IMG/VR virus record: IMGVR_UViG_3300032829_000014 | Span: 1-53,848 of that record | DNA length: 53,848 nt | Direction: 5' to 3' (one strand) | Source: a virus | Part shown: in pieces, positions 16,458 through 25,879 of the stretch | Numbering within the stretch: position 1 is the stretch's first letter | How the letters are laid out: each line of letters opens with the position of its first letter | Translations under genes and position numbers: made by a program | Notes under the pieces: model-generated | The model's input: only the letters and a program-made list of their open reading frames with translations | Told to the model about the DNA's origin: nothing | Databases searched by the model: none

Positions 16458-19019
16458 ATGGCTGAAAGAGTTAAAATAAATGAGTTAAGAAAAGAATTTC
16501 AAGAATTAAATAATTTACAAGAAAAAATGCTTGAACTTGAAAAAAATGAAATTAATAATATAAATGATATTTTTAATTTAAAAAAGAAATTATTAACAGC
16601 ACAATCAGAATGTAATGCTGAACAAGCAAAATTAAATAATATTTTAGATACTTACAAAAAGAAAATTAATGAAGGATTTATTACAACAAAAAATACTAAA
16701 GATGCTTTAGATAAAGAAATAAAATCACAAGAAAATTTAGTTAAAATAGCCGAAAAAAATTTAAAAGTTCAACAAAGAATTAATAATACATTATCATTAA
16801 TGAAATTAAATTATGATGGTATTATAAAAAATGCTAATTCATTATGGAAATATTTAATGGAATCAGATAAAGTAATAAAACAAACTACATTAAATTTAGG
16901 ATTAAGTGGAGAAAAATCTGAAATATTAAGAACAAATTTTGAACAATCAGCAGGTTTTGCTGCAAGATTAGGTGCTAATTTAAGTGATATAGGTACAATT
17001 ATAACTTCATTTGCTAATGAAACAGGAAGAGCAAAGTTATTAACATCTGAAATGCTTAAAGATTTTGTTTTAATTGGAAAAGGAACTGGATTAGGTGTTG
17101 AAGAAGCTGCTAAATTAGGCGGACAATTAGAATTAATGGGTTTAAATGCAAAAGCTTCAATGGAGTATGTTCAAGGAATTGTAAATACATCTGAAAAAAT
17201 GGGTATTAATACAACAATGGTATTAAAAAATATTTCAAATAATTTTAAAGCATTACAAAAATTTACATTTCAATCAGGTGTTGCAGGTATTGCAAAAATG
17301 GCAGAATATTCTGCTAAATTTAAAATTGATATATCTCAAGCATTAGATTCTGCTGAAACAGCAAGAACATTAGAAGGTGCAATTAATATGATGGCACAAT
17401 TACAAGTAATGGGTGGTGAATTTGCTAAAGCAGATCCTTTTGAAATGTTATATTTATCAAGAAATGCACCTGAAGAATATACAAAAAAAATAAATGAAAT
17501 GACAAAAGGAATGGCTCAATTTAGAAAAACAGCCAGTGGTACTTTTGAAACATTTATTTCACCTGTTGATTTAGATAGATTAACAGTTGTTTCTAAAACA
17601 TTAGGAATAGATAAAGTACAATTAGTTGAACAAGCTAAAAGAATGGCTGAAATTCAAAGAATGCGCCAACAAATGATTGGAACTAATTTAACATCAGCAC
17701 AAAAACAAATTATTGAGGGTTTAGCTAATTTTGATAGTAAAACAGGTAGATTTACAGTACAAATAGGTCAAGGATTTAAAGATATTTCACAAGTAACAGC
17801 ACAAGAAATAAAAGTAATACAACAACAATCATCATCATTAGAAAAAAGAGCACAAGCAGCACAAACTTTTGATGAAACTTTTAAAAATACTATAAACGAA
17901 ATAAAAGCTGCTTTATTACCATTATTAAAAGGTGTTAATGGAGTATTAGAACAGATAAGGCCATTTTTATCAGCTTTAGGTGATGGCATTAATCATTTAA
18001 GTAAAATAACCCCAAATTGGGTTAAAATAGCTGGTGGTATTGCTCTTTTAGGAACAACAAAATTAATTGGTCCATTAACAACTATTCTTGGAAATAAATT
18101 ACAACCAACATTTTATAAAAATTTAAAAACAACAGCTGCTGGAATTGGAGGTGGTGGAAAAGTTAAAGGAATAAAAGGAGGCGGATTAAGTGGATTAGCA
18201 ACAGGTGCTGGTATGGGATTAGCTGGTTTAGGTGTTGGAGAAGGTATAAATTTAGCATCAAAAGGAATTGAGGGAATTGCAAATGCAATGAGTAAATTAA
18301 CACCTGAACAGGCTAAAACATTAGCAAGTATAGTTTCTTCATTAACTCTTGCAACAGGTATTGCAGCAGCATTAGCTTTTGGAGTTGCTTTATTAGGAAC
18401 AACTGCAACAGCAGCATCAGTTGGATTATTAGCTTTTGGTGGTGCAGTTGCATTAATTGGGGTAGGAATAGGAGCAGCAGCAGCTGGCATTGGATTTATG
18501 GGATCAGGTTTAGCTAAATTAGTTGAATCAGGTAAAGGATCTGGAGATTCTTTATTAAAAGTTGCAGCTGGAATAACAGCAATACAATTAGCAATGGCTG
18601 GTGGTGGTTTAGCTACAATATTTACAGGTGGTGCTGGTATTGCAGCATTTGCAGCTACAATGAATTCTATTTCAAAAAATGCACCTGCAATAGCATTAGT
18701 TGGAGATTCTTTTAAAAATATTGCAACTGTTTTATCTGGTAATAAAGAACAATATAATGATATAGAAAATTTAGTAAAAACAATAGCATCATTAGAAGGT
18801 AAAAAAATATCTCCATTAACAGATTTAGCTAATTTATTTAAACAACCAATAAAAGTAGAATTTGCAAATAAAGAAGTATCATTAGTATCTAATATTACAT
18901 TAAATGTTGATGGTAATAAAATAGCATCAGCTATTAATATTGGAGGTACTGGTATGATTCAATTAGATGGTCAAAAAACAGGAAAATTACCTCCAAAAAC
19001 AATAAACAAATATTCATAA
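16458..19019 (+). CDS. Tail tape measure protein
   Basis: An 853-residue protein, probably the tape measure that sets tail length. Residues 1-125 are a long coiled coil (Glu/Lys/Leu/Asn heptads). The middle is Ala/Met/Gln-rich helix. Residues about 520-740 are Gly/Ala/Ile-rich hydrophobic helices (IAGGIALLGT, then GLSGLATGAGMGLAGLGVGE), the membrane-active part found in tape measures. A beta-like C-terminus ends LDGQKTGKLPPKTINKYS. It follows the frameshifted chaperone gene, as in most myo- and siphoviruses. The length is modest for a large phage, suggesting a short tail or partial sharing of the role. The coding strand is richer in GCA/GCT codons than its neighbours because of the Ala content. 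Confidence 0.85.
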   Translation: MAERVKINELRKEFQELNNLQEKMLELEKNEINNINDIFNLKKKLLTAQSECNAEQAKLNNILDTYKKKINEGFITTKNTKDALDKEIKSQENLVKIAEKNLKVQQRINNTLSLMKLNYDGIIKNANSLWKYLMESDKVIKQTTLNLGLSGEKSEILRTNFEQSAGFAARLGANLSDIGTIITSFANETGRAKLLTSEMLKDFVLIGKGTGLGVEEAAKLGGQLELMGLNAKASMEYVQGIVNTSEKMGINTTMVLKNISNNFKALQKFTFQSGVAGIAKMAEYSAKFKIDISQALDSAETARTLEGAINMMAQLQVMGGEFAKADPFEMLYLSRNAPEEYTKKINEMTKGMAQFRKTASGTFETFISPVDLDRLTVVSKTLGIDKVQLVEQAKRMAEIQRMRQQMIGTNLTSAQKQIIEGLANFDSKTGRFTVQIGQGFKDISQVTAQEIKVIQQQSSSLEKRAQAAQTFDETFKNTINEIKAALLPLLKGVNGVLEQIRPFLSALGDGINHLSKITPNWVKIAGGIALLGTTKLIGPLTTILGNKLQPTFYKNLKTTAAGIGGGGKVKGIKGGGLSGLATGAGMGLAGLGVGEGINLASKGIEGIANAMSKLTPEQAKTLASIVSSLTLATGIAAALAFGVALLGTTATAASVGLLAFGGAVALIGVGIGAAAAGIGFMGSGLAKLVESGKGSGDSLLKVAAGITAIQLAMAGGGLATIFTGGAGIAAFAATMNSISKNAPAIALVGDSFKNIATVLSGNKEQYNDIENLVKTIASLEGKKISPLTDLANLFKQPIKVEFANKEVSLVSNITLNVDGNKIASAINIGGTGMIQLDGQKTGKLPPKTINKYS

Positions 19020-19024
19020 ATTTT

Positions 19025-19066
19025 ATAATATTATATGCTAAAAAACATATAATATTATTATTTTTT
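19025..19066 (+). terminator. Rho-independent terminator after the tape measure gene
   Basis: ATAATATTATATG pairs perfectly with CATATAATATTAT (13 bases) around an eight-base loop and is followed by TATTATTTTTTT. It starts 5 bases after the tape measure stop. Confidence 0.75.
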
Positions 19067-19078
19067 TATTAAATTTTC

Positions 19079-19109
19079 TTGTTTTTTTAAAAAATTTTTT
19101 ATAACTTTG
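19079..19109 (+). promoter_or_regulatory. Host-type promoter with no gene directly behind it
   Basis: TTG (19079-19081), then 20 bases, then TAACTTTGC (-7 element at 19102-19109). This is a full match to the Bacteroidota form and to the three other sites here. It points into a stretch of some 570 bases without a coding frame. Confidence 0.65.
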
Positions 19110-19683
19110 CTAAAATTGTTTCAACAAATTTCTTTAGAAGAAAAAAAAAGAAATTGTTTATTCACATTTGTTAAGTAAATAATTTGTTACACAAATTTAT
19201 AAATTAATTTAAATATAAGGGCAAATATTTTTAAAATTTTCTTATAATTTATTATTTTAATAAATTTTTAAATTAAAAGTACTATAAACTAGTTAGATTT
19301 ATTTTTAAATTAAAATATATATTATATTAAAACTTATAATTATTAATTATATATTTAATTTATCTTAATTTTATTAAAATATTAAAATTTATACTATATT
19401 AACTTTCAATTTTTAATATTTTATACTAGTTAAAAGGATTTTTCAATTTAAAATATTATTTTAATTTTTAATTAAATTTATTAATTAATTTTATTATTTT
19501 ATTTAATATTTTTAAAATTTAAAAAAAATATAAAATATTATATAACCCTCCAATTTTTTTTCAGTTTAAAAAATAAAATAATTTTCCGCCGCATTATTTT
19601 TTATATTTAATAGTGTTATTTAAATAACAATAAATTATTAATTCTAATTTAAACTATTTATTAAAAATGATATATATAATAAA
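19110..19683 (+). other. Long non-coding AT-rich stretch, possible ncRNA at its start
   Basis: No credible coding frame exists on either strand. The first 90 bases after the promoter can fold: AACAAATTTCTTT with AAAGAAATTGTT (19123-19158, one bulge), then AATTTGT-TAC-ACAAATT (19181-19197). The remainder is almost pure A/T with repeated TTTTAATTTAAAATAT-like words, apart from two small GC patches (CCCTCC near 19547 and CCGCCGC near 19586). It could hold a small RNA, a long leader of the baseplate gene, a replication or packaging site, or a fully decayed gene. The sequence alone does not decide. Confidence 0.4.
19653..19667 (+). promoter_or_regulatory. Candidate late promoter for the 1013-residue baseplate gene
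   Basis: ACTATTTATTAAAAA, a slightly diverged copy of the motif at 15262 and 16429, lies 16 bases before the start codon at 19684. Confidence 0.35.
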
Positions 19684-22600
19684 ATGTCACAATTAGAAGT
19701 TAATTCTATAAATTTAAGATATAATTTAGAAACACGTAATTTATATACGCCAGATAATCCTTATACGATTGAAACAAATAAAGTTATTAAAACTTTAAAT
19801 GCTTTAAGTGATATTATTATGCCTTTTAAATCAATAGATTTATCTAATACTGTTATTGGAAGACTTGCATTAAATGATACACCATTAGGAAAAATAGGAA
19901 TTAAAATGTTAGGTAGTCAAATAGCATATAATATAGCTTCTAATGTTGCAAGACAAACATTACCTGTTATTGATTTTAATAATTTATTTGATAATGATCC
20001 TAATACTAAATTAATTACAAATACTATTGATTTTACTATAACAATTAATAGTAATGAAAATTTTTTAACTAAAGTATTAAATACATTAGATAATTATACT
20101 CCAATATATAGTTATCCTTTTAATAAAAATTCAAATAATATTGATTTTATAAAAAATACAGGTAAAGGACAATTAAAAATTTTTTATAGTATAATAAATC
20201 AAAATATTTATAAACAATCTGATGATAGTTTTAAAAAAATTACAAGTGATAAAGGTTTTAAAATAAATAATATAAGTAATTATTTTAATAATAAATTTTG
20301 GTTTATTGATCAAATAAAATATCCTAACTATATAAGTGCTAATATTAATTTAAGAGACGGATTTATTTCTGATTATAATAAATATAATACTCAAGAATAT
20401 GGAACTATTAATATAGATTATGAAAAAAATATAAAATATTTTGAAGGAGAAAATTTATGGATAGATTCAAATAATTATGGATTTAATGATAATTTTAATA
20501 CTAATATTATTTGGGGTAGAGATGGTATTGATAATAAAACAAATAATAAATCATCACAATTAAGAACAGAAACTGTTACAAATGATGATTATAGTAGATT
20601 TAATTCAAAATCTGATTTATTATTTTTTACATCTCAATTATTAAATGCAACAGAAGGTAATATTATAGATAATACAAAAAAAGTTTTTAAAGAAGGAAAT
20701 AAATTAAGAGGTTTTAATGGATCTGGTGTATATATTGCGCCATCTGATTCATTACCTGAATTTGCTGATAATAAAGGTATAAGACAGCATACATCTCTTG
20801 ATGAATATAATAGATTTAGTAAAGCTATTAGATTTAATGGAAATATTGAATATAATGGAAATGAAAATTCTGTAATATATAAATCTGTTATTCCTAAGAT
20901 ACATCCAATATTTAATAGTAATGGTGATATTGATAATAAAAATTTAATGTTTTCAATTGAAAATTTAGCTATTGATATAATAAAAGATGATAAATATAAA
21001 GTAGGATATTTAAAAGATGATTATTCAACAATAATACCTGCATCTGAAATAGGACAAAATAATTGTAGAATGATGTGGTTTATGCCATATGGTGTAGATA
21101 TATCTGAAAATGCTATTGCTAAATATACAACAACTGAAATTATTGGAAGAGGTGAACCAATATATACATATAATAATAGTGAAAGAACTGCAACATTATC
21201 ATTTAAATTAATAATTGATCATCCGCCACAATTATCAGTTTTTAGAAATAATTCTGATTATCATAAAAGAGTAGCTGAATTTTTTGAATTTGGTTTATCT
21301 GGTGTTGAAACAACAAATGTAAATTATGCACAAAATGAATTAAAATTAAAACAATTAATAGCACAAAAAGAAACATTAAATAATATAGAAAAATTAAATA
21401 AACCTGAAATTACTGCCAGTCCTGAAATATTTATTTCATTCCCAAATGATAAACCAAATAATGATGAAATAAATAATATATTTAATATTATGTTTAATGA
21501 CTATAGTTATGAAATTTCTGATAGTATTATAGGTAATGATGGTACTAGTTTTGGATTAAATAATAATATTTATAATGGTATTTCAGAAATAACAATTGAC
21601 CCTCAAACAAATACTGGAGTAAAACCATTAAATGTTGATCAATATAATTATGAAGGAATTATTACAAATTTAGATAGATATATTGAAACATATTTAAATG
21701 AAACAAATAGAAATTTTGTTGAAATTGAATTAATTGGTTCATCATCAAAATTATTTGATATAAATAGTAATCTTTCTGAAAGTGATTATAATTTACAATT
21801 AAGTAATAGAAGAATTGATGCTGTATTAAATCTAATTGACTCAAGATTACAAAAAATATATAAAACAACAATTAAAGATTCAAATATATCTATTAATAGA
21901 ATTGCATTAGGATCAACAAATGCATCAGATAATAATGCTACTGTTGAAAGAATTGCTGCTATTGATACAAAAAAAGAAAGATCTGTTTCATTAAAATTTA
22001 AACCAAATACTAAAATTAATTATAAAGAAAAATCTATAACAGCTGAAGATGATAAAAATAGAATAAATTTAGATAATGAAATTGCTGCATTAACAAAACA
22101 AATTCAATCATCACTTAATCAAAGAAATTTAACCAATAATGATTATTATAATTTATATACTAATGATGATACAAATAATATAGGATTTAAAAATGTTGAA
22201 AAAAATAAATTAATATCAAGTTTTTATAGTCAAACACCTGAAGATTTACATAAAAGATTAACTTTTTTACATCAATGTACAAGACAAGGTAATGCTATAA
22301 GAAGAACATCATCAAATAGTACTACTAGTTCAAATAATTCTGTATTTGGAAAACAACCTGTTTGTGTATTAAGAATTGGAGATTTTTTTCATACTAAAAT
22401 TATAATTGAAAATATTGCATTTACTTATGAAGATATGACATGGGATCAAAATCCTGAAGGTTTTGGAATGCAGCCTATGCTAGTAAATATAAGTATGCAA
22501 ATTAAGGTTATTGGTGGTCAGTCATTAGCAGGTCCAATTAATGTATTACAAAATGCTGTATCGTTTAATTATTATGCTAATTCAACATATAGTAAAAATG

Positions 22601-22725
22601 GAACATACTCAACGCCATCTCTTGTTGAAGCATTACAATATTCTGATAATAAAGAAATTGATACTTTAACTGCTGAAAAAATAAAAAGACAAGTTGCAAG
22701 AAGAGACGCTGAAACAAACAAATAA
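19684..22725 (+). CDS. Large baseplate protein with OmpA-like domain
   Basis: A 1013-residue protein. The last 120 residues contain IGDFFHTKIIIENIAFTYED, then TWDQNPEGFGMQPMLVNISM and GGQSLAGPINVLQNAVSFNY, a segment I associate with baseplate/hub structural proteins of large T4-like phages. Residues about 657-775 read as an OmpA/MotB-type peptidoglycan-binding domain: VEIELIGSSSKLFD, YNLQLSNRRIDAVLNLI, then ISINRIALGSTNAS. A virion protein that binds peptidoglycan could anchor the baseplate during entry. The N-terminal 600 residues are Asn-rich beta structure without a known motif. The gene is followed within 13 bases by the gp53-like gene. Confidence 0.75.
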   Translation: MSQLEVNSINLRYNLETRNLYTPDNPYTIETNKVIKTLNALSDIIMPFKSIDLSNTVIGRLALNDTPLGKIGIKMLGSQIAYNIASNVARQTLPVIDFNNLFDNDPNTKLITNTIDFTITINSNENFLTKVLNTLDNYTPIYSYPFNKNSNNIDFIKNTGKGQLKIFYSIINQNIYKQSDDSFKKITSDKGFKINNISNYFNNKFWFIDQIKYPNYISANINLRDGFISDYNKYNTQEYGTINIDYEKNIKYFEGENLWIDSNNYGFNDNFNTNIIWGRDGIDNKTNNKSSQLRTETVTNDDYSRFNSKSDLLFFTSQLLNATEGNIIDNTKKVFKEGNKLRGFNGSGVYIAPSDSLPEFADNKGIRQHTSLDEYNRFSKAIRFNGNIEYNGNENSVIYKSVIPKIHPIFNSNGDIDNKNLMFSIENLAIDIIKDDKYKVGYLKDDYSTIIPASEIGQNNCRMMWFMPYGVDISENAIAKYTTTEIIGRGEPIYTYNNSERTATLSFKLIIDHPPQLSVFRNNSDYHKRVAEFFEFGLSGVETTNVNYAQNELKLKQLIAQKETLNNIEKLNKPEITASPEIFISFPNDKPNNDEINNIFNIMFNDYSYEISDSIIGNDGTSFGLNNNIYNGISEITIDPQTNTGVKPLNVDQYNYEGIITNLDRYIETYLNETNRNFVEIELIGSSSKLFDINSNLSESDYNLQLSNRRIDAVLNLIDSRLQKIYKTTIKDSNISINRIALGSTNASDNNATVERIAAIDTKKERSVSLKFKPNTKINYKEKSITAEDDKNRINLDNEIAALTKQIQSSLNQRNLTNNDYYNLYTNDDTNNIGFKNVEKNKLISSFYSQTPEDLHKRLTFLHQCTRQGNAIRRTSSNSTTSSNNSVFGKQPVCVLRIGDFFHTKIIIENIAFTYEDMTWDQNPEGFGMQPMLVNISMQIKVIGGQSLAGPINVLQNAVSFNYYANSTYSKNGTYSTPSLVEALQYSDNKEIDTLTAEKIKRQVARRDAETNK

Positions 22726-22738
22726 AAAAAATTAAATT

Positions 22739-23053
22739 ATGCCAACCAAAGATTATAATTTTTATGAATTATTAACAAATAATGATGGTACTATAGATCC
22801 AATGCCATTTATAAGTATACCAATATCTTCAACAGATAAGTATGAGGAATATATATTAGGTGTAACTCGTTTTGATAAATTAAGCCAAAAGTATTATGGA
22901 AGTCCTATTTATAGAAGATTTATTGAAATTGCAAATCCACAATTTTTAAATGAAGATGAAATAAATGATGGAGAAATAATTAGAATACCCTTTCCATTAG
23001 ATAGTGTTAAAAATTATTTTGAATCTGGAATAAAAAAAATAAAAAATCAATAA
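22739..23053 (+). CDS. gp53/LysM-like baseplate wedge protein
   Basis: A 104-residue protein. Its core is TRFDKLSQKYYGSPIYRRFI followed by IANPQFLNEDEINDGEIIRIP. That is the LysM-like layout of T4 gp53 and phage tail X-type proteins: an 'R.D.ls..yYG....w..I..aNp' helix pair, then a 'G..l.iP' strand. It probably joins baseplate wedges or touches peptidoglycan. It is tightly linked to the OmpA-domain baseplate gene. Confidence 0.75.
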   Translation: MPTKDYNFYELLTNNDGTIDPMPFISIPISSTDKYEEYILGVTRFDKLSQKYYGSPIYRRFIEIANPQFLNEDEINDGEIIRIPFPLDSVKNYFESGIKKIKNQ

Positions 23054-23070
23054 AAATATTTAAATATAAT

Positions 23071-23673
23071 ATGGATTTAAGAAAATTAATACAAACAACA
23101 ATATATAAATATTTAGATGAACAAGAAATATTAAAATATGGATATCCTTTATTTTATCATGGTGCAACTGATAAAAATTTAAATGGTAAAACCGGAATAC
23201 ATATAGGAACTAAAATGGCAGCATTACAAGCTTTACAAGCAAAAATTGGAGTACCAGCTAAAGGTGAATGGGATGGCACAAGAGAATATGGTAAAACATT
23301 ATTAGCAGGTAAAAAAACATTAAAGAAAATGAATTATATAATAGGATATGATCCTATTATTAATTTTAATGCAACAAATGATGTTCCTGAAGAAGATTAT
23401 TATCCAACTCAAAGAAAAAAAAGAGCTACATATTTTTCAAGTAATGAATTAATTCCTCTTAATGTAAAACCAATTATTTTTCAAGTTATAATAATTGGAG
23501 AAATGTTAAATACATATGATAAACCATATAGTGATGAAATGGCTAATAAAAAAATGAATCATGATTTAAAACTTGGAATTGCAAAAAAAGGATATTATTA
23601 TATTAATATATGGGAAGATGAAGGAAGTATATCAGCAGTTGTTCCAAATGGTTCATTTCTTAAAATTATATAA
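23071..23673 (+). CDS. Possible ADP-ribosyltransferase-like protein
   Basis: A 200-residue protein. YPLFYHGATDKNL near residue 25 and GIHIGTKMAALQALQAK just after resemble the HG(T/S) and 'h.GS...A' NAD-binding region of PARP/Tpt1-type (H-Y-E) ADP-ribosyltransferases. ATYFSSNEL near residue 126 could supply the Tyr/Ser part. The conserved-looking WDGTREYGKTLLAG block is phage-specific in my recollection. No catalytic Glu can be assigned with certainty. It is the last gene before the accessory region. It could modify a host protein after injection, or be a virion protein, given its place behind baseplate genes. Confidence 0.4.
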   Translation: MDLRKLIQTTIYKYLDEQEILKYGYPLFYHGATDKNLNGKTGIHIGTKMAALQALQAKIGVPAKGEWDGTREYGKTLLAGKKTLKKMNYIIGYDPIINFNATNDVPEEDYYPTQRKKRATYFSSNELIPLNVKPIIFQVIIIGEMLNTYDKPYSDEMANKKMNHDLKLGIAKKGYYYINIWEDEGSISAVVPNGSFLKII

Positions 23674-23702
23674 TATATTTTATAAAAAATCAATAAAAAT
23701 AT

Positions 23703-23733
23703 TTGTTATTTTAAAATATTATTTTTAATTTTG
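23703..23733 (+). promoter_or_regulatory. Host-type promoter opening the accessory region
   Basis: TTG (23703-23705), 20 bases, then TAATTTTGC (-7 element 23726-23733). It lies 25 bases before the start at 23758 and is the only clear promoter I see at the head of the rightward glycosyltransferase region. Confidence 0.65.
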
Positions 23734-23757
23734 CTAAATTAAATTTTTAGTATAATA

Positions 23758-24054
23758 ATGAATGAAAAATTATTAAATGAATTTTTATTATATAAAAATA
23801 ATAATATTTTTTCTGAAAATTTTAAATTTCTTATAACAGAAATAATAGAAAAAGAATCTTTAAAAAAATTAAAATATTTAGATAATTTAAAAATAAAACA
23901 ATTTAAAGAAAATGCTTTTAATTTTTGTTATAAAAATATTAATAAATTTGATTTAAAAAAATCAAACAATATATTATCTTATATTATTATAATAATTAGA
24001 TGTTCTTTTAGTAAAGATATTAATAAATTAAAATATGAAAATGAAAAAATCTAA
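23758..24054 (+). CDS. Small helical protein before the first large GT gene
   Basis: A 98-residue Lys/Asn/Leu-rich helical protein starting MNEKLLNEFLLYKNNNIF, with a hydrophobic C-terminal helix (NNILSYIIIIIRCSF). It overlaps the start of the 544-residue glycosyltransferase by 20 bases, indicating coupled translation. The function is unknown. Confidence 0.65.
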   Translation: MNEKLLNEFLLYKNNNIFSENFKFLITEIIEKESLKKLKYLDNLKIKQFKENAFNFCYKNINKFDLKKSNNILSYIIIIIRCSFSKDINKLKYENEKI

Positions 24055-25669
24055 AATAGCAATAGTTTATTCAACACCAAAAGTAGGTTCTTTTATTGAA
24101 GAATATAATGAAAAATTATTAAAAAATACTTTTAATAAAAATAATATTAAAATTTTTCCAATTATTAATAAAAAAGAATATTCATTATCAGAAGCATATA
24201 ATATTTGTATTAATAAAATAAAAGAATATACAAATAATAATTTAGATGAATGGATTTTACTTTTTATACATGATGATATAACTATACTTAATAAGTATAA
24301 TTGGGATAAAATTTTATTAAATAATTTTAATAATACAAATTATGATATTACAGGTGTCGCCGGTACTAAAGAATTATATAAACATGGAATTTGGTGGCTT
24401 ACTCCTGATGGTAAACAAATGAATAATGGTAAATTATATGGTAAAGTTTGGCATACTGATGGTTTAAAACAATGGGAATCTGTTTTTGGTAATAGTAATA
24501 AAATTATTGATGATGTTGTAACAATTGATGGTGTTTTTATAGCTGTAAATCCTGATAATATAAAATATTGGTTTGATGAAAGATTTAATGATTATCATTT
24601 TTATGATATTCCTTTTGTAATTAATAATTATTTAGAAGGATGTAATATTGGAGTTATGAATAATATATTAATATTACATAATTCAATTGGAGAAGTTAAT
24701 CAAAAATGGGAAGAAAATAGAAAACAATTTTGTGAATTATATAAAGATGAATTACCAATAATATTAGGACAAGATAATAATAAATTAAATGTTTTAATTT
24801 GTTGTCAATTTTTTAGTAATTATACTGGTTCTGAAATGTCTAATTTTGAATTAGCTAGAGAATTAGTAAAACAAGGATGTAATGTGTCGTTAATATCAAC
24901 AGTTGTTGGCGAACCATTATTAAGTAAAGCAAAAAAAGCTGGAATAAATATGTATAATATACAAGATATTGTAAATCTTCAATATTATAAATTTGATATT
25001 ATTCATATTAATCATAAACCAATTGGTGAAATAGTATTACAATATTTTCCAAATACACCAGCTGTTATGCATATTCGTTCTGAAGTAATTCCAGTTTTTG
25101 AAGAACCAATATTACATAATAATATTAAAAAATATATATCAATTAGACCAAGTGTTAAAGAATATATTAAATCATTTGGAATAAATGAAGAAAATATAAT
25201 ACATATTGATAATCCATTTGATACAAATAGATTTAATATTAATTATAAACAACAAAAAAATAATAAAGAAATAATATTGTTTATTGGAACATTAGATTAT
25301 TTAAGAAAAAATATTTTATTTGATCTTAAAAAACAAGTTGAAAAAGAAAATAAAATACTTTGGATAATTGGAGATAATAGTGGTAATTATGCTAATGAAT
25401 TAATATCTGAAAATGTTAAATATTTTGGTATTAAATCAAATGTTGAAGATTATTTAAAAAAATGTGATTATACAGCAGGAATATTTACTGGAAGATCAAC
25501 AATTGAAGGATTTTTATGTGGAAAAAAAGGATATATTTATACTGTTGATAAACAAGGAAATATTTTAAATAAAGAATTAATGGATGTTCCAAAAGATATT
25601 GAAAAATATTCAGCAGAATATTCAGCAAAAAAAGTAATTGAATTATATAATAATATTTTAAATAATTAA
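24035..25669 (+). CDS. Two-domain glycosyltransferase (GT-A plus GT4-like GT-B)
   Basis: A 544-residue protein. Residues about 5-245 form a GT-A-like domain: KIAIVYSTPKVGSFIEEYN, then EWILLFIHDDITIL (the metal-site Asp pair) and DDVVTIDGVFIAV, which resembles the acceptor region of GT2-like enzymes. From residue 250 a GT-B domain begins: LNVLICCQFFSNYTGSEMSN, FELARELVKQGCNVSLIST, then ILFIGTLDYLRKNILFDL, the GT4 donor domain, and YTAGIFTGRSTIEGFLCGK with the E-x7-E-like segment. It could add two successive sugars. The first codons (MKMKKSK) leave the start uncertain by two codons. Confidence 0.8.
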   Translation: MKMKKSKIAIVYSTPKVGSFIEEYNEKLLKNTFNKNNIKIFPIINKKEYSLSEAYNICINKIKEYTNNNLDEWILLFIHDDITILNKYNWDKILLNNFNNTNYDITGVAGTKELYKHGIWWLTPDGKQMNNGKLYGKVWHTDGLKQWESVFGNSNKIIDDVVTIDGVFIAVNPDNIKYWFDERFNDYHFYDIPFVINNYLEGCNIGVMNNILILHNSIGEVNQKWEENRKQFCELYKDELPIILGQDNNKLNVLICCQFFSNYTGSEMSNFELARELVKQGCNVSLISTVVGEPLLSKAKKAGINMYNIQDIVNLQYYKFDIIHINHKPIGEIVLQYFPNTPAVMHIRSEVIPVFEEPILHNNIKKYISIRPSVKEYIKSFGINEENIIHIDNPFDTNRFNINYKQQKNNKEIILFIGTLDYLRKNILFDLKKQVEKENKILWIIGDNSGNYANELISENVKYFGIKSNVEDYLKKCDYTAGIFTGRSTIEGFLCGKKGYIYTVDKQGNILNKELMDVPKDIEKYSAEYSAKKVIELYNNILNN

Positions 25670-25675
25670 TAAATT

Positions 25676-25864
25676 ATGAATAGAAATAAATTAAATTATA
25701 TAATAATTTTATTATTAAGTATTTTAATTTTTTCTTGTAATACAAAAAAAGAAAAATTAAATTTTCCTAGAACAATTATAATTAATAATATTAATAATGA
25801 TAAAAGAATTGATACTGTTTTAATGGTATTAGTTAATAAAATATATAATTATGATACATTATAA
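25676..25864 (+). CDS. Predicted lipoprotein, N-terminal part of a split gene
   Basis: 62 residues: a signal peptide (MNRNKLNYIIILLLSILIF) and a lipobox ending SC at residues 20-21, then a short periplasmic stretch. The TAA at 25862 is in the same frame as the following gene, whose first ATG is only 15 bases on. I read the two as one lipoprotein/metallopeptidase gene interrupted by a nonsense codon. A free 41-residue mature lipoprotein (spanin-like in size) is the alternative. Confidence 0.55.
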   Translation: MNRNKLNYIIILLLSILIFSCNTKKEKLNFPRTIIINNINNDKRIDTVLMVLVNKIYNYDTL

Positions 25865-25879
25865 ATTATTACAGTTCCT

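Noticed and set aside
18113-18490. 125-codon leftward open frame, rich in Ala and Pro
   Set aside because: It is the antisense of the Gly/Ala-rich part of the tape measure gene; GCA/GGT codons give Ala/Pro/Thr in reverse. No promoter or family signature.
25862-25864. Possible stop-codon reassignment (TAA read through)
   Set aside because: TAA ends nearly every other gene in the window, so recoding of the whole genome is excluded; only a local event is possible.
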